Shown here: positions 61,199-64,000 of the stretch, one piece after another | How positions within the stretch are numbered: the stretch's first letter is position 1 | Layout: every line of letters starts with the position of its first letter | Assembly: GCA_030620095.1 (NCBI GenBank) | Contig: JAUTXW010000064.1 | Span: forward strand, 1,372,501-1,436,500 | Source: Kuschelorhynchus macadamiae | Taxonomy: Eukaryota > Arthropoda > Insecta > Coleoptera > Curculionidae | DNA: 64,000 nucleotides | Reading direction: 5' to 3' | Translations under genes and position numbers: made by a program | The notes under the pieces: model-generated | What the model saw: only the letters and a program-made list of their open reading frames with translations | What the model was told of the DNA's origin: nothing | Database searches by the model: none

Positions 61199-62155
61199 TT
61201 AACAAAATTCTGAAACACGTTTTCTCGTTTCTCCTCGATATGTATTACATTTTCTGACTCCTTCATTTCTAACCAATGCTTCTATCACTGTTGAAGCACT
61301 GCAAGAGACTTCTGGCTGGGTCTTATTGTATAAAATTTTATTCGCTACTTCCTTTTTATTATTGAGGCTCCCAGCTACGTAACTTTCCACAATAGTAGCG
61401 GATTTCTATCCACTATGTCGCTTGATAGCTAATACATCAACTCCAGTATTTGCTAATAAAGTTGCCGACGTTCTTCTAAAAGAGTGTTCAGTATACATTT
61501 TGAAGTTCTCAATCTTTAGAAATTTCGCAATTTTACTTGGAACTGACGAAAACGTATTTTTCCGGACAGGCTGGTTTAAGCACTTTCCATTTTGATATCG
61601 CATCAAAAAGCGCGGATTAATAGTCGTCATGTGGGATCTCGTATCAATGTACTTATTAATTATTTTGAAATGACAAACCTGAGTGTCTTCACTTTTTGTC
61701 ACTGTAAATGTACGTGACATTCCATTTTTGGAGTCAGGAATAGTCACAATTATGACTTCTTGACTTATTTTAACATTGTCCAATTTCATTGAACAGAGTT
61801 CGTTAGAACGGCACGCTCCAGCAACTCCCATTACCATTACGACCTTCATCAATAAGTATATATCATCGTGGGCTTCAAGTATAAACTTATTGACATCTTC
61901 CCTATTAAACACATTCGATTTTTTGGGTCTATAATCATCATTTTTTCTTTTCAAAAATGCTCTAAGTTTTGAATACTTAGAAATATCTATATTTTCCTCC
62001 ATAAAAGAGAGTGGACTTCAACATCGAATACTCACACCATAAGCTTGATGGGGACTTCAATATAGCACTTTTTTCGTGGAAATACGCCAAAAACAAGGAT
62101 TCTGAGACTGCAGTAGCCGTCTTGCTATGGCACCAATTTTTAAAGGATTTATATG
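61199..62155 (-). pseudogene. Crypton-type tyrosine recombinase, nearly intact
   Basis: A phage-integrase-like tyrosine recombinase as found in insect Crypton transposons. The N-terminal SAM-like part is read from about 62,155 (NWCHSKTATAVSESLFLAYF, SLWCEYSMLKSTLF). A one-base frameshift at about 62,003 leads into MEENIDISKYSKLRAFLKRK (ATG at 62,002). The catalytic part carries Arg I in GVAGACRSNELCSMKLDNV, the H-x-x-R box in EHSFRRTSATLLANTGVDV and the conserved RHSG-W position, which is a TAG stop (61,406-61,408). The nucleophile region IVESYVAGSLNNKKEVANKI and a tail to 61,199 follow. Only two lesions are visible: the frameshift and a Trp-to-stop change just before the catalytic Tyr. Crypton identity is inferred from the domain and eukaryotic context. 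Confidence 0.8.
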
Positions 62156-62188
62156 CTGCTTCATATTTTCAGCATTTTCTTGTAAACA

Positions 62189-62212
62189 TACAATACAGGG
62201 AGGGGGAAAAAT
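62189..62212. repeat. Right member of the 24-bp inverted repeat around the Crypton
   Basis: TACAATACAGGGAGGGGGAA then AAAT, the inverted partner of 60,936-60,959. It could equally be a mariner-type end, since TACAGGG starts are common there. Confidence 0.75.
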
Positions 62213-62839
62213 GTTATGGGATGTAAGTACATTAACCAGTCTCGAACTTTTTTGTAAATGTTACTTACATACCTTATAGTATAAATAACTATTAAACCCC
62301 TTTTAAAGAATTTAAAATACTCAGGGTGGTACATTAAAAAAATAAACTCTTTATCACCAATTGTATATGTTCAAAGATACTGGAAATCGCAACTCAGATT
62401 CGCAGGAAGAAAATTCTTCTCCACGGCTGTTTTTTTATATTTTCCGAACAATAAAAATGACAAAATTAGAGAGGGTACAAGATTGATAATCAAAATAGAG
62501 GACGTCAGCTATCTCAGAAACCGTTTACAATTCACTTAACAATGTTTTTAATTGATATCTACTGTATATCTATCTTAAAATAAAAATACAATAATTTGGA
62601 GAAAAAACTGATTAAAATAAAAATTATTATTCTAGCATCTAAATCTTGTGATCTTAAATATATTTTATAAAAACCTATTCATTTTACCATGTATAGCAAG
62701 ACAACATATATTAACCAATAGATATAAAAAGAAAAATAGTTATCGCCTTTTGCAGTAGTAAATTCTTATTTATAAGGCGAATATGACAATGAAATGTATC
62801 ATCCCATTTCATGTTTCATGTCGAAAAATTATCATAACA
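62213..62839. other. No gene recognised
   Basis: AT-rich spacer. CAGGGTGGTACATT at 62,323 resembles a MITE end, but no partner was found. Confidence 0.5.
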
Positions 62840-63163
62840 TGTTAGTACACAATGATCTAATAAAAAGAGACCATAAAACATCTAGAGCTACCATATTAAA
62901 AAACATTTGGTAACTCTTACAATGTAAAATATACGTAGTTATGGGAACAGCCAACACAGCACCTTATGATGGAAAACTGTAACGATGAGATGTTCCCACG
63001 GAAGATGGAAACCGCTGACATACAATTATTCACATATAAATACTTTTTGTAAAAATGTTAAGGCGTCTTTAAGCCACTAACTGTCGTACCAGTTAATTAA
63101 AGTCCGTATTTTTTCAAATTTTGAGTTTTTTTAAAAAGTCATTCGTACAGGTAAAACCTAAAA
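62840..63163 (+). mobile_element. Probable 5' LTR of a Ty3/gypsy element
   Basis: The sequence just upstream of the primer binding site. A TG start (TGTTAGTACACAATG) at 62,840 is a plausible left edge, but the boundary is approximate because the 3' LTR lies outside the window. It contains a TATAAATA box. About 325 bp is a normal LTR length for the 17.6/297-like group. Confidence 0.5.
63035..63042 (+). promoter_or_regulatory. TATA box in the LTR
   Basis: TATAAATA about 130 bp upstream of the primer binding site, where the U3 promoter of a gypsy LTR is expected. Confidence 0.45.
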
Positions 63164-63164
63164 T

Positions 63165-63182
63165 TGGCGCAGTCGGTAGGAT
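63165..63182 (+). promoter_or_regulatory. Primer binding site (tRNA-Ser type)
   Basis: TGGCGCAGTCGGTAGGAT is complementary to the 3' end of insect tRNA-Ser (ending CGACTGCG plus CCA) and is the primer site known from 17.6/297-like Ty3/gypsy elements. It starts two bases after the presumed LTR end. Confidence 0.85.
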
Positions 63183-63296
63183 TGTCCAAAGCGTTTCGAC
63201 AAAAATCGCGAATAGCGTCCGTATCGACGGTTAATTTGGACATCCGAAAACGCGAGTGACTCAAGAAATAACCAAATTTGGAAAATAAAAACAAGT

Positions 63297-63457
63297 CCAG
63301 GGATCAAGAGACACACATCGCTCAACGTCCTATTGGCAAAACTTAGGATAGGAAGACCAGGGATCAAGAGACACACATCGCTCAACGTCCTATTGGCAAA
63401 ACTTAGGATAGGAAGACCAGGGATCAAGGGACAAACATCGCCCAACCTCCTATTGGC
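63297..63457 (+). repeat. 60-bp tandem repeat in the gypsy leader
   Basis: Two identical 60-base units (63,301-63,360 and 63,361-63,420) followed by a diverged partial third unit (GGATCAAGGGACAAACATCG, 63,421-63,457). It lies between the primer site and gag. A minus-strand open frame across it is an artefact of the repeat period being a multiple of three. Confidence 0.95.
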
Positions 63458-63767
63458 ACCCTAGTTTTAAGAAGAAAACCCTAGCTGTAAGAAAATTCAA
63501 GACAGAAAAACAAGCATCGTTTCAACCCTCGTAGGCTAAGAAGAAAATCATCATCACCCTAGAAAATAAGTGCTTCAGGAATGAAAATAATAATATTCCT
63601 AATGTAAGTCAAAACCATTTTGTATATATTTTCGCATACAATTTTTGCTCACGTGTATATATTGCTCATATTTGCGTATTTTCGTAAAAAAGTGAATTTT
63701 AAATACATTTTTCAAATTTTCGCTTTTTCACAAAAATCTATTTTAATTTTAATTTTCCCTAATTTTA

Positions 63768-64000
63768 ATGTCTGATTCTGAACAAGAACTTGAAGATATC
63801 ATAAATTTGTTTAGACTCACAAATATTAATAATACTAATTTAAGAAATAACAGAATGGAACAACCACAAAATGCCGCAGGCGTAAACTACCAACTATTAC
63901 GTTTATATATAGATACAATTCCTACGTATGATGGTAACCCACATACACTTTCAATTTTTATAAATAATTGTTCTAGCTTAATAAACAATTTTTATAAAAA
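63768..64000 (+). CDS. gag: Ty3/gypsy gag, N-terminal part, runs off the window
   Basis: An ATG at 63,768 opens 77 codons with no stop to the end of the window. The peptide starts MSDSEQELEDIINLFRLTNI, then an Asn-rich stretch. IDTIPTYDGNPHTLSIFIN and NCSSLINNFYK follow, the pattern at the start of the capsid-like region of insect gypsy Gag proteins. It lies 600 bp downstream of the primer binding site, the expected place. As far as visible it is intact, so this may be the youngest element in the window. The rest of gag and pol are outside. Confidence 0.7.
   Translation, partial: MSDSEQELEDIINLFRLTNINNTNLRNNRMEQPQNAAGVNYQLLRLYIDTIPTYDGNPHTLSIFINNCSSLINNFYK

Noticed and set aside
63158..63445. 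95-codon minus-strand frame with an internal 20-residue repeat
   Set aside because: Artefact of a 60-bp tandem repeat in the gypsy leader; antisense to the element and crossing the primer site.

Overview
This window looks like intergenic or intronic DNA from an insect with a large, transposon-rich genome. The evidence is strong AT richness, long stretches without coding capacity, spliceosomal introns (GT..AG with polypyrimidine tracts), and typical animal transposons: pogo/Tigger, mariner-like, a DD82E 'Sailor'-type element, piggyBac, hAT, Crypton, Penelope-like, R4/Dong-like, Jockey/CR1-like and Ty3/gypsy. Order-level placement is not possible from what I can see. There are no rRNA or tRNA genes, no CRISPR arrays and no bacterial operons. 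The only likely host coding sequence is one 57-codon exon with good splice sites at 54,641-54,894 on the minus strand; I do not recognise the gene.

Layout. 0-3.6 kb: a decayed Tigger transposase between two TA microsatellites, then a copy of a modular repeat family, called here the GCCGCCAT family. 3.6-8.4 kb: no genes. 8.4-10.2 kb: a long GCCGCCAT copy. 11-15.7 kb: two decayed non-LTR retrotransposons. 15.7-18.6 kb: no genes. 18.7-25.3 kb: another GCCGCCAT copy and two R4/Dong-like retrotransposon copies, each bounded on both sides by TAA microsatellite. 25.3-27.8 kb: no genes, with a strong hairpin. 27.8-30.1 kb: a GCCGCCAT copy and a degenerate member of an unidentified repeated protein family. 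31.8-33.3 kb: a lone Tigger end and a hammerhead-like Penelope fragment. 34.3-36.9 kb: a Penelope-like element with terminal repeats. 37.0-39.9 kb: a mariner-like element with long inverted repeats, invaded by a non-LTR element. 40.4-45.9 kb: a nested stack, a Sailor-like element holding a 720-bp foldback element and an intron-containing piggyBac. 46.3-47.4 kb: a CR1/Jockey-like RT. 47.8-52.1 kb: two tail-to-tail copies of the unidentified protein family, forming a large inverted repeat. 53.4-54.9 kb: a hAT remnant ending about 30 bp from the splice donor of the host exon. 58.7-62.2 kb: a GCCGCCAT copy, a mariner remnant and a Crypton tyrosine recombinase. 62.8-64 kb: the 5' end of a Ty3/gypsy element (LTR, tRNA-Ser-type primer site, tandem-repeat leader, start of gag) that runs off the window.

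Almost every coding remnant carries stops or frameshifts, so the region is a graveyard of mobile elements rather than a working gene cluster. The most interesting signals are the GCCGCCAT family with its many YY1/Pho-like motifs, the TAA-bounded R4-like copies, the DD82E nested stack, the hammerhead-like motifs with a T/A change at the C3-G8 positions, the inverted duplication of an unidentified family, and the inverted repeats around the Crypton.
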